This document shows, piece by piece, positions 16,281 through 25,844 of a stretch of DNA of 64,000 bases. Location: contig JANMKR010000176.1 of NCBI GenBank assembly GCA_031372145.1, positions 1 to 64,000 on the forward strand, read 5' to 3'. Below the pieces are notes generated by a model, which saw nothing but the letters and a program-made list of their open reading frames with translations, ran no database searches and was not told where the DNA came from. Numbering within the stretch: position 1 is the stretch's first letter; every line of letters begins with the position of its first letter. Source of the DNA: CALMEC01 sp031372145. Lineage in GTDB: Bacteria; Actinomycetota; Thermoleophilia; Miltoncostaeales; Miltoncostaeaceae. The translations under genes were made by a program, and so were the position numbers.

Positions 16281-17392
16281 GGGTTCTCTTCCTGCAACGT
16301 CAGCCGTGCGTCCGTGCGCTCAAGTACGCGGTCAGCCTGCGCGGCGCATGGCCCGAGCTGCAGTTGGGATTCGCCTATCAGGGGCGGACGCTGAGCGAGT
16401 TCTACGGCACGGGGGACGAGCTGTTCGACGGATGGTGGGACCTGGGTCAGGACGCCCAACCGATCGACGAGCTGCAGGCCGTGCTCGACGACTTCCAACC
16501 GGACCTGATCCACAGCCACAACCTGCCCGATGTGCTGACGGTACTCACCCTTGCGCTCGTGGGCGATGACATCCCGGTCGTCCACGACATCCATGATCTG
16601 CAGAGCCTGCGCTCCACGCCCTATCGCGACGGGTTCCCCGAGCCCGTCAACCCACTCGACCTCGAGCGGATCGCGATCGAGGGTGCATCGGCACTCATCA
16701 CCGTCTCACCCGAGCTGGTCGACGTCGTGCGCGCCCGATACGAACTGCCGGCGCGGACGCTGGTCCTGGGTAACCTGGCGTTGCGGCGCGACCGCGTCGT
16801 CGAGCTGCCGGAGCACCACGGCGACAGGACGGCCCAAACGATCGTGTACGAAGGAAGCCTCGCAACCGACGGTGGCCACTACGACCTGCGCGACATCTTC
16901 AGTTCGGTTGCGAACGCCGGCTTAGCGGTCGCAATCCACCCATCGCGTGCGGTTCCGGCCTATGCGCAACTGGCGGCAGGGCATCGGGGGATCCGGTGCC
17001 ATGAATCGCTCGACCCGGCGACCCTGATGCAGACGCTGCCGCGCTACGACCTCGGCTGGGCCGGTTTCAACGCCACCTTAAACGGGGCACACCTGGACAC
17101 GGTGCTGCCGAACAAACTGTATGAGTACCTCGGTGCCGGACTCCCGGTGGTGACCCTGCACGACCACCTCGCGCTCCGCCGGTTCGTGGAGCAGGAGGGC
17201 ATCGGTCTCGTCTTGCACGATGTCGCGGACATCGCGGACGCGGTACGCAGTCTGGACATGGAATCGCTGCGCCGCACCGTCGCCGAAAAACGCGATCGCT
17301 ACACGTTCGAGGCACAGGTGGGCGAGGTCATCGAGCTCTACCGCGACCTGGTCGGCAGGCCCACACCGCTCGACAGCGCGGTCGGCGTCTGA
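16277..17392 (+). CDS. GT4-type glycosyltransferase
   Basis: The GTG at 16277 overlaps the TGA of the acetyltransferase gene (GTGA), giving 371 residues starting VRVLFLQRQP. It has a GT-B architecture. The N-domain contains DLIHSHNLPDVLTVL and PVVHDIHDLQS. The C-domain contains the sugar-nucleotide binding end LPNKLYEYLGAGLPVVTL with the conserved Glu. It transfers a sugar from an activated donor; donor and acceptor are unknown. It pairs with the acetyltransferase in what looks like a two-gene surface-polysaccharide unit. Confidence 0.8.
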   Translation: MRVLFLQRQPCVRALKYAVSLRGAWPELQLGFAYQGRTLSEFYGTGDELFDGWWDLGQDAQPIDELQAVLDDFQPDLIHSHNLPDVLTVLTLALVGDDIPVVHDIHDLQSLRSTPYRDGFPEPVNPLDLERIAIEGASALITVSPELVDVVRARYELPARTLVLGNLALRRDRVVELPEHHGDRTAQTIVYEGSLATDGGHYDLRDIFSSVANAGLAVAIHPSRAVPAYAQLAAGHRGIRCHESLDPATLMQTLPRYDLGWAGFNATLNGAHLDTVLPNKLYEYLGAGLPVVTLHDHLALRRFVEQEGIGLVLHDVADIADAVRSLDMESLRRTVAEKRDRYTFEAQVGEVIELYRDLVGRPTPLDSAVGV

Positions 17393-17441
17393 CGGCTGAC
17401 GTCGGGCGTCGCCGGCCCTTGCCCGGCCAGGCGGCGCCAGC

Positions 17442-17447
17442 CATGCT
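17442..17447 (+). promoter_or_regulatory. Putative -10 element CATGCT of the gamma-synthase-type gene
   Basis: This hexamer lies six bases before the GTG start at 17454. No Shine-Dalgarno is present, which fits a leaderless transcript. Confidence 0.35.
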
Positions 17448-17453
17448 GCCACG

Positions 17454-18548
17454 GTGAATCCGGAATCGATCCTCGCCCACGGCGGCGGCGCCAACCCGAG
17501 CGGTGGGCTGTCATCCCCGCTCGACCGCTCCACCACGTTCGCAGGCACGGCCGGCCAGTCGTCCGCGTACGGGCGCGCCCACAGCCCCATCCTGGAGGGG
17601 GTCGAAGCGACGCTCGGCGCGTTGGAGGACGCCACGGCATTGGTGTTTGCAAGCGGGCTGACCGCCTGGACCGCCCTCTGCCAGACGGTCCTTCGGCCAG
17701 GTGATGTCGCAGCGATCCCCACGCGCGGCTACTACGGGGTCGAGACCCACGCCCAGCTTCTGCTCGAGCCATGGGGAGTTGAGGTTCGTCGCTTCGATCC
17801 GATCGTACCGGCTGCTGTGGCGAACGCGGCCCGGGGAGCGCGCCTGGTCCTCGTCGAAACCCCCTCCAACCCGGACATGCGGGTCGTCGACATCGCGCAG
17901 GTGGCCGAGGTCGTCCACGCGGCCGGCGCACTGCTCGTGTGCGACAACACGGTCGCCACCCCGCTGCTGCAGCGCCCGCTCGATCTGGGGGCCGACGTCA
18001 CCTGGCAGAGCGCGACCAAGTATCTGGGCGGTCATTCCGACGTGCTGGCGGGTGTGCTCGCCATGCGCGATCCGGAGCTTGCCGGTCGGATCCGTCGCAT
18101 CCGCACCCACATCGGTGGTGCGCTGGCCCCCGACCCCTCGTGGCTGCTCAACCGTGGCATGCAGACGCTCGCGCTTCGCGTCGCGCGCCAATGTGCGACG
18201 GCGCTCGACCTGGCAGCACGACTCGAGTCACATCCGGCGGTGGTGCGCGTCAACTACCCGGGCCTGCCCCATCATCCGGACCACGCAATCGCGGCCGCGC
18301 AGATGACCGACGGGTTCGGCGGGCTGCTCTCATTCGAGCTCGCCGACGCGGCGACCGCTGACGGGCTCATCGCCTCGCTGACGATGATCCGTGGTGCGAC
18401 CAGCCTTGGAGGTGTCGAGTCACTGATCGAACGCCGCAGCCGGATCGAGCCCCAGGGGCGCGTCCCGGCCGGACTGCTCCGCCTTTCGGTCGGCATCGAG
18501 CACGTCGACGACCTGTGGACCGACCTGACGGGCGCGCTCGAAGGGTGA
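17454..18548 (+). CDS. Cys/Met-metabolism PLP enzyme (cystathionine gamma-synthase/lyase family)
   Basis: This is a 364-aa fold-type I PLP enzyme. ESILAHGGG opens the domain. YGRAHSPILEGVEATLGALE contains the family Y-x-R phosphate contact from the neighbouring subunit. DNTVATPLLQRPLDLGAD carries the Asp that binds the pyridine nitrogen. Lys189 in SATKYLGGHSD forms the Schiff base. The C-terminal RLSVGIEHVDDLWTDL is canonical. Whether it acts as gamma-synthase, gamma-lyase or O-acetylhomoserine sulfhydrylase cannot be told from sequence alone. It is convergent with ahcY, which releases homocysteine, a plausible metabolic link. A shared hairpin separates them. Confidence 0.85.
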   Translation: MNPESILAHGGGANPSGGLSSPLDRSTTFAGTAGQSSAYGRAHSPILEGVEATLGALEDATALVFASGLTAWTALCQTVLRPGDVAAIPTRGYYGVETHAQLLLEPWGVEVRRFDPIVPAAVANAARGARLVLVETPSNPDMRVVDIAQVAEVVHAAGALLVCDNTVATPLLQRPLDLGADVTWQSATKYLGGHSDVLAGVLAMRDPELAGRIRRIRTHIGGALAPDPSWLLNRGMQTLALRVARQCATALDLAARLESHPAVVRVNYPGLPHHPDHAIAAAQMTDGFGGLLSFELADAATADGLIASLTMIRGATSLGGVESLIERRSRIEPQGRVPAGLLRLSVGIEHVDDLWTDLTGALEG

Positions 18549-18555
18549 CCCGTGG

Positions 18556-18579
18556 TCGGGCGGCGTGCGGACCGCCCGA
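18556..18579. terminator. Bidirectional terminator hairpin between convergent genes
   Basis: TCGGGCGG (18556-18563) pairs perfectly with CCGCCCGA (18572-18579) across an 8-nt loop. It sits in the 38-bp gap between two stop codons, and a TCTGGTTT stretch follows on the plus strand. Confidence 0.75.
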
Positions 18580-18586
18580 TCTGGTT

Positions 18587-20041
<1,455 letters not shown>

Positions 20042-20175
20042 AGCAATCTCCTCGTCGGGCGACGGTTCTCTCGGATGGGGCAGCGGGCCCTGCGCCGAGT
20101 TCGGCGCGGCCGCGAGCGCGACCAGCAGGTTAGCACCGGTCCCGTGCGACCCGTCCGCGGCGCCGGTCGCAGGGG

Positions 20176-21690
20176 TCACCGACCGGTGAGTGCCGCAACG
20201 GCCACCTCGGGGCTGATCCATGTCAGCTGGCCGCCGGACCGGCCCCGTCCTTTCCACACCGCGCGAAGGGTGACCGGTTTCGCTGGGCGCACGCTGATCG
20301 CGAACGTCCCGTCGGCCGCCGTATCGACCGTCGCCAGTCGCCGCCAGCTGTCGCCCGACTTCCAGTCGATCTGCACCTCGGTTCGATCAACCGCCGCCCT
20401 CGCCTGCCCCACCATCCGCACCGCCTTGCGTGTCACGGCATCGACGGCGAACGGCAGCGCAAACGCCGCAAGACCCGGCTTGGGAGCGCCGTTGATGTCG
20501 AGCAACCCGGACTTCCAATCCGTGTGATCGTGAAGGAAGTAGTAGACCATCAGCTGGACACGCGGCCTGACCCGCAGACGCCTGAACGCATCGACGATGT
20601 ACGTGGCCTGCTCCTGCCGGGTGAAGTGCTTGGGATATTGGGGTACGGCTTCCGTCCCAAAGCCGTACTCGGTCAGCCAGACCTTCTTGCCGCGCAGATA
20701 GGTGCGGTCGATCGTCCTGGTCAGGACGTCCAGGTTGTAGAGATCGAGGTAGCCGCGGTTGGGCAGCGTCGTGTCGCGCGGCTTCGTTGCCGGATACGGA
20801 TGGTGGCTGACGACGTCCATCGGGGGCTGCAGGCCAGGGGCGTCGAGCGCACGCAGGAAATCGTCGGCCTTGATCCGATTCGGCTTCGTGAGTTGCTTCG
20901 GGCCACCCACCCGGCACGAGGTGCCACAGCGGTCACCGTTGGGCGCGGTGACGCCTCCTGCGACGACGGCGTCGGGAGCCGCCGCCTTGACACCGGCGTA
21001 GAAGCTCTTCTGCAAGTCGGAGTAGACGCGCGGCGAGGTCGCGACCCAACGATCCGCCTTCCGTTCGTACTGCGGGTAGAGAAACAACGTGATGTTCGGT
21101 TCGTTCCACCCCTCCCACTTCCGCACCCCACGCGGCGCGAACCGCGTTGCGGCGGCGGTGGCAAACGCCCCGAAGTCGGCCGGATCGTTCGGTCGGATCG
21201 CGAAGTCGAACACGCCCTGCTTCGGGAGCGTCACGGTCGGGTCCGCGGCCCACTTCGGCGTTCCGTAGACCGCGAACAACACCTCGACGTGGTTGGCCGC
21301 AGCAACGTCAAGCACCCGGTCATAGGGCGCCCACTGGTATGACGGGTCGTCGGGATCAGTCGGATTGGCCGGACGCGTGACGGCAACCTGCGACCACTGC
21401 AACTCGACACGAATCACCGCCGCACCACTCTCGGCCATTTGCCGCACCCGTTCGGTGGGGTCCGAACTGTCGATCGTGTCGTCCTGTATCCCTGCCACCG
21501 GCGAAGTCGTGGCCGTATCGACGCTGAACGGTGGTCCGTCGGAACCACCACCGCAGCCGCCCGACACGCCCAGCCACATGACGAGGCCGACGAGCGCCCA
21601 CACACGCAACCGGGCAGGAGGCTCGGACGTGGGGCGACGGCGCGGCACGAGGCGCACGATACCGACCACCGCCCGACAGCAGGTCTCCAT
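20176..21690 (-). CDS. Secreted glycoside hydrolase (clan GH-A, GH5/GH39-like) lipoprotein
   Basis: This protein has about 504 residues from ATG 21690 (start uncertain). The N-terminus has an Arg-rich region, then LVGLVMWLGVSGGCGGG, a signal sequence with a lipobox-like Cys. The TIM barrel shows the clan A pattern: the acid/base Glu in KWEGWNEPN, VVSHHPYPA, and a nucleophile Glu in WLTEYGFGTE. The C-terminal about 100 residues are a beta-sandwich (VRMVGQARAAVDRTEVQIDWKSG, in pieces; FAISVRPAKPVTLRAVWKG). It probably cleaves a polysaccharide outside the cell; the substrate is not predictable. It is divergent from the permease gene, with only 46 bp between starts. Confidence 0.8.
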   Translation of the reverse strand: METCCRAVVGIVRLVPRRRPTSEPPARLRVWALVGLVMWLGVSGGCGGGSDGPPFSVDTATTSPVAGIQDDTIDSSDPTERVRQMAESGAAVIRVELQWSQVAVTRPANPTDPDDPSYQWAPYDRVLDVAAANHVEVLFAVYGTPKWAADPTVTLPKQGVFDFAIRPNDPADFGAFATAAATRFAPRGVRKWEGWNEPNITLFLYPQYERKADRWVATSPRVYSDLQKSFYAGVKAAAPDAVVAGGVTAPNGDRCGTSCRVGGPKQLTKPNRIKADDFLRALDAPGLQPPMDVVSHHPYPATKPRDTTLPNRGYLDLYNLDVLTRTIDRTYLRGKKVWLTEYGFGTEAVPQYPKHFTRQEQATYIVDAFRRLRVRPRVQLMVYYFLHDHTDWKSGLLDINGAPKPGLAAFALPFAVDAVTRKAVRMVGQARAAVDRTEVQIDWKSGDSWRRLATVDTAADGTFAISVRPAKPVTLRAVWKGRGRSGGQLTWISPEVAVAALTGR

Positions 21691-21736
21691 CCGGTGCGAC
21701 GGGCGCGGCCCCCGTTGCCATGTGACACTCTCGCGC

Positions 21737-22615
21737 ATGAGCGCGACCGTTCTCCTTGGCTTGGTGTTCGCGTTGGTGACGGCGCTGACGGCGGTCATCG
21801 CGCTCCTGATGAAGCACAAGGGCGCCGTGACGGCGCCCGCGGTCGATGCCCGGCGGCCCGTGCGGACGTCGCTCGCCCTGTTTCGGGTCAAGTGGTACAC
21901 GCTGGGAATGCTCGTCGCAGTGGGCTCGTGGGGGTTCCACGTCGCGGCCCTTGCGCTGGCGCCGATCTCGCTGGCGCAGGCGGTCATCGCAGGCGGCCTC
22001 GTCTTCTTGACGGCGGTGGCGGACCGACTCTTCGGACTCCACATCACGCGCCGCGAAGTCATCGGCGTCGTGCTGGCGGCGGCCGGGCTCGCGATCCTGG
22101 CGGCGACGCTCGATGGCGGCGCCGATGCCGCGCACGATCACTACGACACGGTCACGCTGCTCGCCTACGTGGGTGCCATCATCGCCACCGGCCTCGCCAC
22201 CGCCTGGTGGGCACGACGGACTCCCAACGGCGGGGCGCTGCTGGGCATCTCAGCCGGATGCCTCTGGGGCGCTTCGGACGTGTGCATCAAGGGTCTCGCC
22301 GGCAACCTGGCCGGCGATACCGTGGGCACGCTCACCCATCCGCTCGTGCTCGTCATCGTCGGGGCGTCGCTCGTCGGCATGACCGTCTCCGCCCGGAGCC
22401 TGCAAGTGGGTCCGCCCATCGGGGTCATCGCCATGACCACCGCGGCAGGAAACATCAGCACGATCGTCGCGGGACCGGTCGTCTTCGGTGAGCCGCTGCC
22501 CGACGGCCTCGGCGGAGTCGTGCTGCGCGTGATTGCATTCGGGCTCGTGATCGTCGCCGCAACCCTGACCCCTCCTGCAGCGACCTCGGAATCACCGGTG
22601 ATCGGAGGACCATGA
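21737..22615 (+). CDS. DMT/EamA-like multi-spanning membrane transporter
   Basis: This is a 292-aa protein with nine or ten hydrophobic helices. Its internal two-fold pattern resembles the drug/metabolite transporter superfamily (GLVFALVTALTAVIALLMKHKG; ALAPISLAQAVIAGGLVFLTAVADRLFG, in pieces; VILRV-like ends). The motif LAPISLAQAVIAGG recurs in degenerate form as LQVGPPIGVIAMTTAAGN. Its stop overlaps the start of the PLP decarboxylase by 4 nt, and that gene overlaps the arginase gene. The operon suggests it exports or imports an amino acid, an amine or a related product. No ribosome site is seen at ATG 21737. Confidence 0.7.
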   Translation: MSATVLLGLVFALVTALTAVIALLMKHKGAVTAPAVDARRPVRTSLALFRVKWYTLGMLVAVGSWGFHVAALALAPISLAQAVIAGGLVFLTAVADRLFGLHITRREVIGVVLAAAGLAILAATLDGGADAAHDHYDTVTLLAYVGAIIATGLATAWWARRTPNGGALLGISAGCLWGASDVCIKGLAGNLAGDTVGTLTHPLVLVIVGASLVGMTVSARSLQVGPPIGVIAMTTAAGNISTIVAGPVVFGEPLPDGLGGVVLRVIAFGLVIVAATLTPPAATSESPVIGGP

Positions 22616-23979
22616 CGCCCGACGACGATTGGGGAACATTCCTTCGGGTCGAGGGCGCCAAGGCCCTCGAATGGGCCGCCGGATACCTCGACCGGGTCGG
22701 TGATCTTCCGGTCCTTGCATCCGCATCGCCCGGCGACATCCGCGCCGCGCTTCCCGCCACGGCACCCGACGAGGCCGAATCGTTCGACGCGATCCTTGCG
22801 GACCTTGACCTGTTGCTGCCCGGCATCACCCACTGGCAGCACCCGCGGTTCTTCGCGTACTTCGCGACGACCGCGTCGCCGCCCGGCATCGTCGCCGAGT
22901 TGATCGCCGCGACGCTCAACCAGGTGGCGTTCATCTGGCGGACCTCCCCCGCAGCCACCGAGTTGGAGTACCTGGTCGTGGACTGGTTGGCGGATCTGCT
23001 GGGATTGCCGCAGGGCTGGCACGGGCACATCGAGGACACCGCGTCCACATCGACGATCGCCGCCCTGGCGGCTGCGCGTCACGTCACGGGGCGCCGTGTG
23101 GTCGTGTGTTCGGAACATGCGCACTCGTCAGTCGACAAGGCAGCGCGACTCTTGGACATGCCGATCCGCAAGGTGTCAACGGACGCGGCATTCCGCATGC
23201 GGGCAGACCTGTGTGGCGAGGCCGTCGCCCTGGGGGACGTCGCTGCGGTCGTCGCAACCGTCGGAACCACGTCGACCACCTCGGCCGATCCGGTAGAGAC
23301 CATCGCGGCAATCACCCATGCCGCCGGAGCCTGGCTTCATGTGGATGCCGCGTATGCCGGGTCGTCGTGGGTCTGCCCCGAGATGCGCTGGTCGGCAGCG
23401 GGGGTCGCGTCGGCCGACTCGCTCGTGGTCAACCCCCACAAGTGGCTCTTCACGCCGATGGACTGCTCGGTCCTGTGGACCAGCCGACCGGACGCGCTGC
23501 GCGACGCGTTCAGCCTGGTGCCGGAGTACCTGCGCACCACTGACGACGCAGACAGCCTGAGCGACTACGGGCCCGCATTGGGTCGGCGGTTTCGGGCCCT
23601 CAAACTGTGGGCGGTGATCCGCGCGTACGGCCGCAACGGCCTGCAGATCCGCATCCGCGAGGCCATCCGCCTGGCCGCGCTGTTTGAGAGGTGGGTGGGT
23701 GATGCGCACGGTTGGGAGTTGTGCGCCCCGCGACCGTTCTCGGCCGTGTGCTTTCGGATGGAGGGCAGCGACGCGGCCAACGCGCAGTTGCTCGACCGCA
23801 TCAACGCGACCGGCGAGATCTTCATCTCGCACACGAAACTCGATGGGCGCTACGTTCTGCGCCTGGCGATCGGACACGAGCGGACGCGTGAGCACGACGT
23901 CGTCCGCGCCTGGGAGGTCATTCAGCGCGAGGCGGTGTGTGACGGCAGGGCTGACCGGCTGACAGACTCCGCGGGATGA
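22612..23979 (+). CDS. Pyridoxal-dependent amino-acid decarboxylase (group II, aromatic-L-amino-acid type)
   Basis: This is a 455-aa protein starting at an ATGA overlap. ITHWQHPRFFAYFATTASPPGI, NQVAFIWRTSPAATELEYLV, and HVDAAYAGSSWVCPEMR are the signatures of AADC/tyrosine-tryptophan-type decarboxylases. Lys277 in NPHKWLFTPMDCSVLW binds PLP. The C-terminal GEIFISHTKLDGRYVLRLAIGH matches the lid region. Length and motifs favour aromatic amino acids, but the arginase partner leaves other substrates open. It is coupled both to the permease upstream and the arginase downstream. Confidence 0.88.
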   Translation: MTPDDDWGTFLRVEGAKALEWAAGYLDRVGDLPVLASASPGDIRAALPATAPDEAESFDAILADLDLLLPGITHWQHPRFFAYFATTASPPGIVAELIAATLNQVAFIWRTSPAATELEYLVVDWLADLLGLPQGWHGHIEDTASTSTIAALAAARHVTGRRVVVCSEHAHSSVDKAARLLDMPIRKVSTDAAFRMRADLCGEAVALGDVAAVVATVGTTSTTSADPVETIAAITHAAGAWLHVDAAYAGSSWVCPEMRWSAAGVASADSLVVNPHKWLFTPMDCSVLWTSRPDALRDAFSLVPEYLRTTDDADSLSDYGPALGRRFRALKLWAVIRAYGRNGLQIRIREAIRLAALFERWVGDAHGWELCAPRPFSAVCFRMEGSDAANAQLLDRINATGEIFISHTKLDGRYVLRLAIGHERTREHDVVRAWEVIQREAVCDGRADRLTDSAG

Positions 23980-24872
23980 GTGCGAGCCCCACGATCCGGA
24001 TCATCGGTGTGCCCATGGACTTGGGTCAGTCGCGGCGGGGTGTGGACATGGGACCGTCGGCCATCCGGCATGCGGGCCTGCACGAGCGGCTGCGCAGCCT
24101 CGGGTACGTCACCGAGGATGCCGGCAACGTGGACATCCCCGAACGGGCGACGTTGGCCACCCATCCCGACCGGTCATTCCTGTCGGCGGTCGTGGACGGC
24201 TGCACGGCGGCCTACGATGCGGGGGCCCAAGCGATCGCCGACGACCGCTTCCCGATCTTCCTCGGCGGCGACCACTCGATGGCGGCGGGCACTGTCGGAG
24301 GTGTGTCGGCTGCCGGCCCGATCGGTCTGCTCTGGATCGACGCGCACGCGGACGCGAACACCCCCGAGACGTCGCCGACCGGCAACATCCACGGCATGCC
24401 GCTGGCGGCGTTGATGGGCCTTGGCGCACCCGCGCTGGTCAACCTGGGGCGTCCGGGACCCAAGATCCCGTTCGCGCGGATCGCGTTGATCGGGCTCCGC
24501 GACGTGGATCCGGGCGAGCGATTGTTGCTGCGCGATCACGGGGTGGCGGCGTTCACGATGACCGACGTCGACGAACGCGGCGCGGGCGACGTCGCCCGGC
24601 ACGCGTTGACCCACCTGTCCGGGGTCGAGCGGCTTCACGTCAGCCTCGACATGGACGTGGTCGATCCACTCGAGGCACCGGGCGTCGGAACACCCGTGCC
24701 CGGGGGCCTGACCTACCGGGAGGCGCACCTGGTGATGGAGGTCGTGAGCCGGGACGGACGCGTACGGTCGGCCGACCTCGTCGAGGTCAACCCCATCCTG
24801 GACGAGCACAACCGCACCGCCGAGATGGCCGTCGAACTCATCGCGTCGTTGCTCGGCAAGTCGATTTTGTAG
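23976..24872 (+). CDS. rocF: Arginase
   Basis: This is a 298-aa protein starting at an ATGA overlap with the decarboxylase gene. The binuclear manganese motifs GGDHSM, WIDAHADANTP and SLDMDVVDPLEAPGVGTPVPGG (in pieces) are complete. SPTGNIHGMPLAALMG is the arginase (rather than agmatinase) substrate loop, and RGVDMGPSAIRHAGL is the conserved N-terminal segment. It hydrolyses arginine to ornithine and urea. With the upstream decarboxylase and transporter it may form an arginine/amine utilisation or acid-stress module. Confidence 0.9.
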   Translation: MSASPTIRIIGVPMDLGQSRRGVDMGPSAIRHAGLHERLRSLGYVTEDAGNVDIPERATLATHPDRSFLSAVVDGCTAAYDAGAQAIADDRFPIFLGGDHSMAAGTVGGVSAAGPIGLLWIDAHADANTPETSPTGNIHGMPLAALMGLGAPALVNLGRPGPKIPFARIALIGLRDVDPGERLLLRDHGVAAFTMTDVDERGAGDVARHALTHLSGVERLHVSLDMDVVDPLEAPGVGTPVPGGLTYREAHLVMEVVSRDGRVRSADLVEVNPILDEHNRTAEMAVELIASLLGKSIL

Positions 24873-24929
24873 CCACTCGAGTCGGTGCGAACGAGGTCAC
24901 GGTGCGTCAATCGGCGACGCGGTGGGGGC

Positions 24930-25616
24930 TCAGCTCACCGGTACGTGCAGCCCGCACTCCGTCTTGCCCTGACCGGACCAGCGCCCCTCGCGACCGTCGC
25001 CGGGCATCGTGCAGTACGTGCAACCGATCGAGGCGTAACCCTTGTCGTGGAGTGCGTTGTGCGGCAGCCCGCGCTCGCGGATGTACGCCCAGCAGCGCTC
25101 GTCATCCCAGTCGGCCAGCGGGTTTGCCTTCCACAGGCCGTGCGGCTCGTCCCAGCTCAGCTTGGGTGCGTTGGCACGCGTGGGCGACTGATCGCGTCGC
25201 ACGCCCGTGATCCAGCAGTCGCGGCCCGCCAGCGCCCGTCCCAAGGGCTCCACCTTGCGGATCGCGCAGCAGCGATCCGGCGCCGTCTCCCACAGGTTCG
25301 GCCCGTGTCCGGCTGCCTGGCGTCCCATCGACGGCCCCTCGAACACCTCGATCGTCTTCGCGTAGCGCTCCTCGACCTGTTGCCAGTAGGCATAGGTCTC
25401 CGGGAACAACACGTGGGTGTCGAGCGCAAAGACGCGGGCTGAGGGGTCGGCCGTCAACACCATGTCCAGCAGGACTGTCTCTTCCTTCTGGAAGGAGCAC
25501 GCCAGCACGAGCCCGGTCCCGAACCGCTCGACCAGCGCCGCGATCAGTTGGGGAGCCTCAAGCGACTCGACGTCACGGTCTCCGAGCGGCGGGGCCTGCG
25601 AGGCGGCAGTCGTCAT
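24930..25616 (-). CDS. cysH: Assimilatory adenylyl-sulfate (APS) reductase
   Basis: This 228-aa protein reduces activated sulfate to sulfite. It has the C-terminal KTECGLH motif with the catalytic Cys, as well as the Cys-Cys pair (DRCCAIRKVEPL) and CTYC that bind a [4Fe-4S] cluster. These cysteines separate APS reductases from the cluster-free PAPS enzymes. The P-loop-like LACSFQKEETVLLDM and the ITGVRRDQSPTRA segment bind the nucleotide. No other sulfate-assimilation gene is adjacent. Its promoter side faces mobile-element copy A. Confidence 0.92.
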   Translation of the reverse strand: MTTAASQAPPLGDRDVESLEAPQLIAALVERFGTGLVLACSFQKEETVLLDMVLTADPSARVFALDTHVLFPETYAYWQQVEERYAKTIEVFEGPSMGRQAAGHGPNLWETAPDRCCAIRKVEPLGRALAGRDCWITGVRRDQSPTRANAPKLSWDEPHGLWKANPLADWDDERCWAYIRERGLPHNALHDKGYASIGCTYCTMPGDGREGRWSGQGKTECGLHVPVS

Positions 25617-25673
25617 ACCCCAGACGGTATCAGGAGGTCGCGATCCCGGCCGGGCGCCCTGACAGGCCCGGCG

Positions 25674-25810
25674 AGTGCCCTGTCATGGAAGTCTCTTTGC
25701 GGTTTGGCGGCTGCAAAGCTCCGCCGGATTCGATCCGCCGGCAGCAGGAACCATCGCCCCTGGGGCTTTTCACTCGCCAAACCATCAAAGAACTTCTGCG
25801 ACAGGGCACT
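25674..25810. repeat. Palindromic mobile element family I, copy A (internally deleted)
   Basis: Terminal inverted repeats starting TGCCCTGTC (left) and ending GACAGGGCA (right) bound about 137 bp. The sequence matches copy B (50565-50767) read on the other strand over roughly the first 95 and last 38 bp, but lacks about 60 internal bases. The right end is followed by CTAG. On the left the corresponding bases are CGAG. It encodes no transposase. It sits between the cysH and aldehyde dehydrogenase starts and ends 35 bp before the latter's ATG. Confidence 0.8.
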
Positions 25811-25844
25811 AGACTCGCACCACAGGCAAAGGAGTGTGGAACCC

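Noticed and set aside
20042..20175. SAH riboswitch in the ahcY leader
   Set aside because: Although the position is attractive, the pseudoknot-type conserved core of SAH riboswitches could not be found by eye in the leader.
25674..25810. Attenuator/terminator of the aldehyde dehydrogenase gene rather than a mobile element
   Set aside because: A second copy with the same ends at 50565-50767, in opposite orientation and with a different internal length, shows it is a dispersed element.
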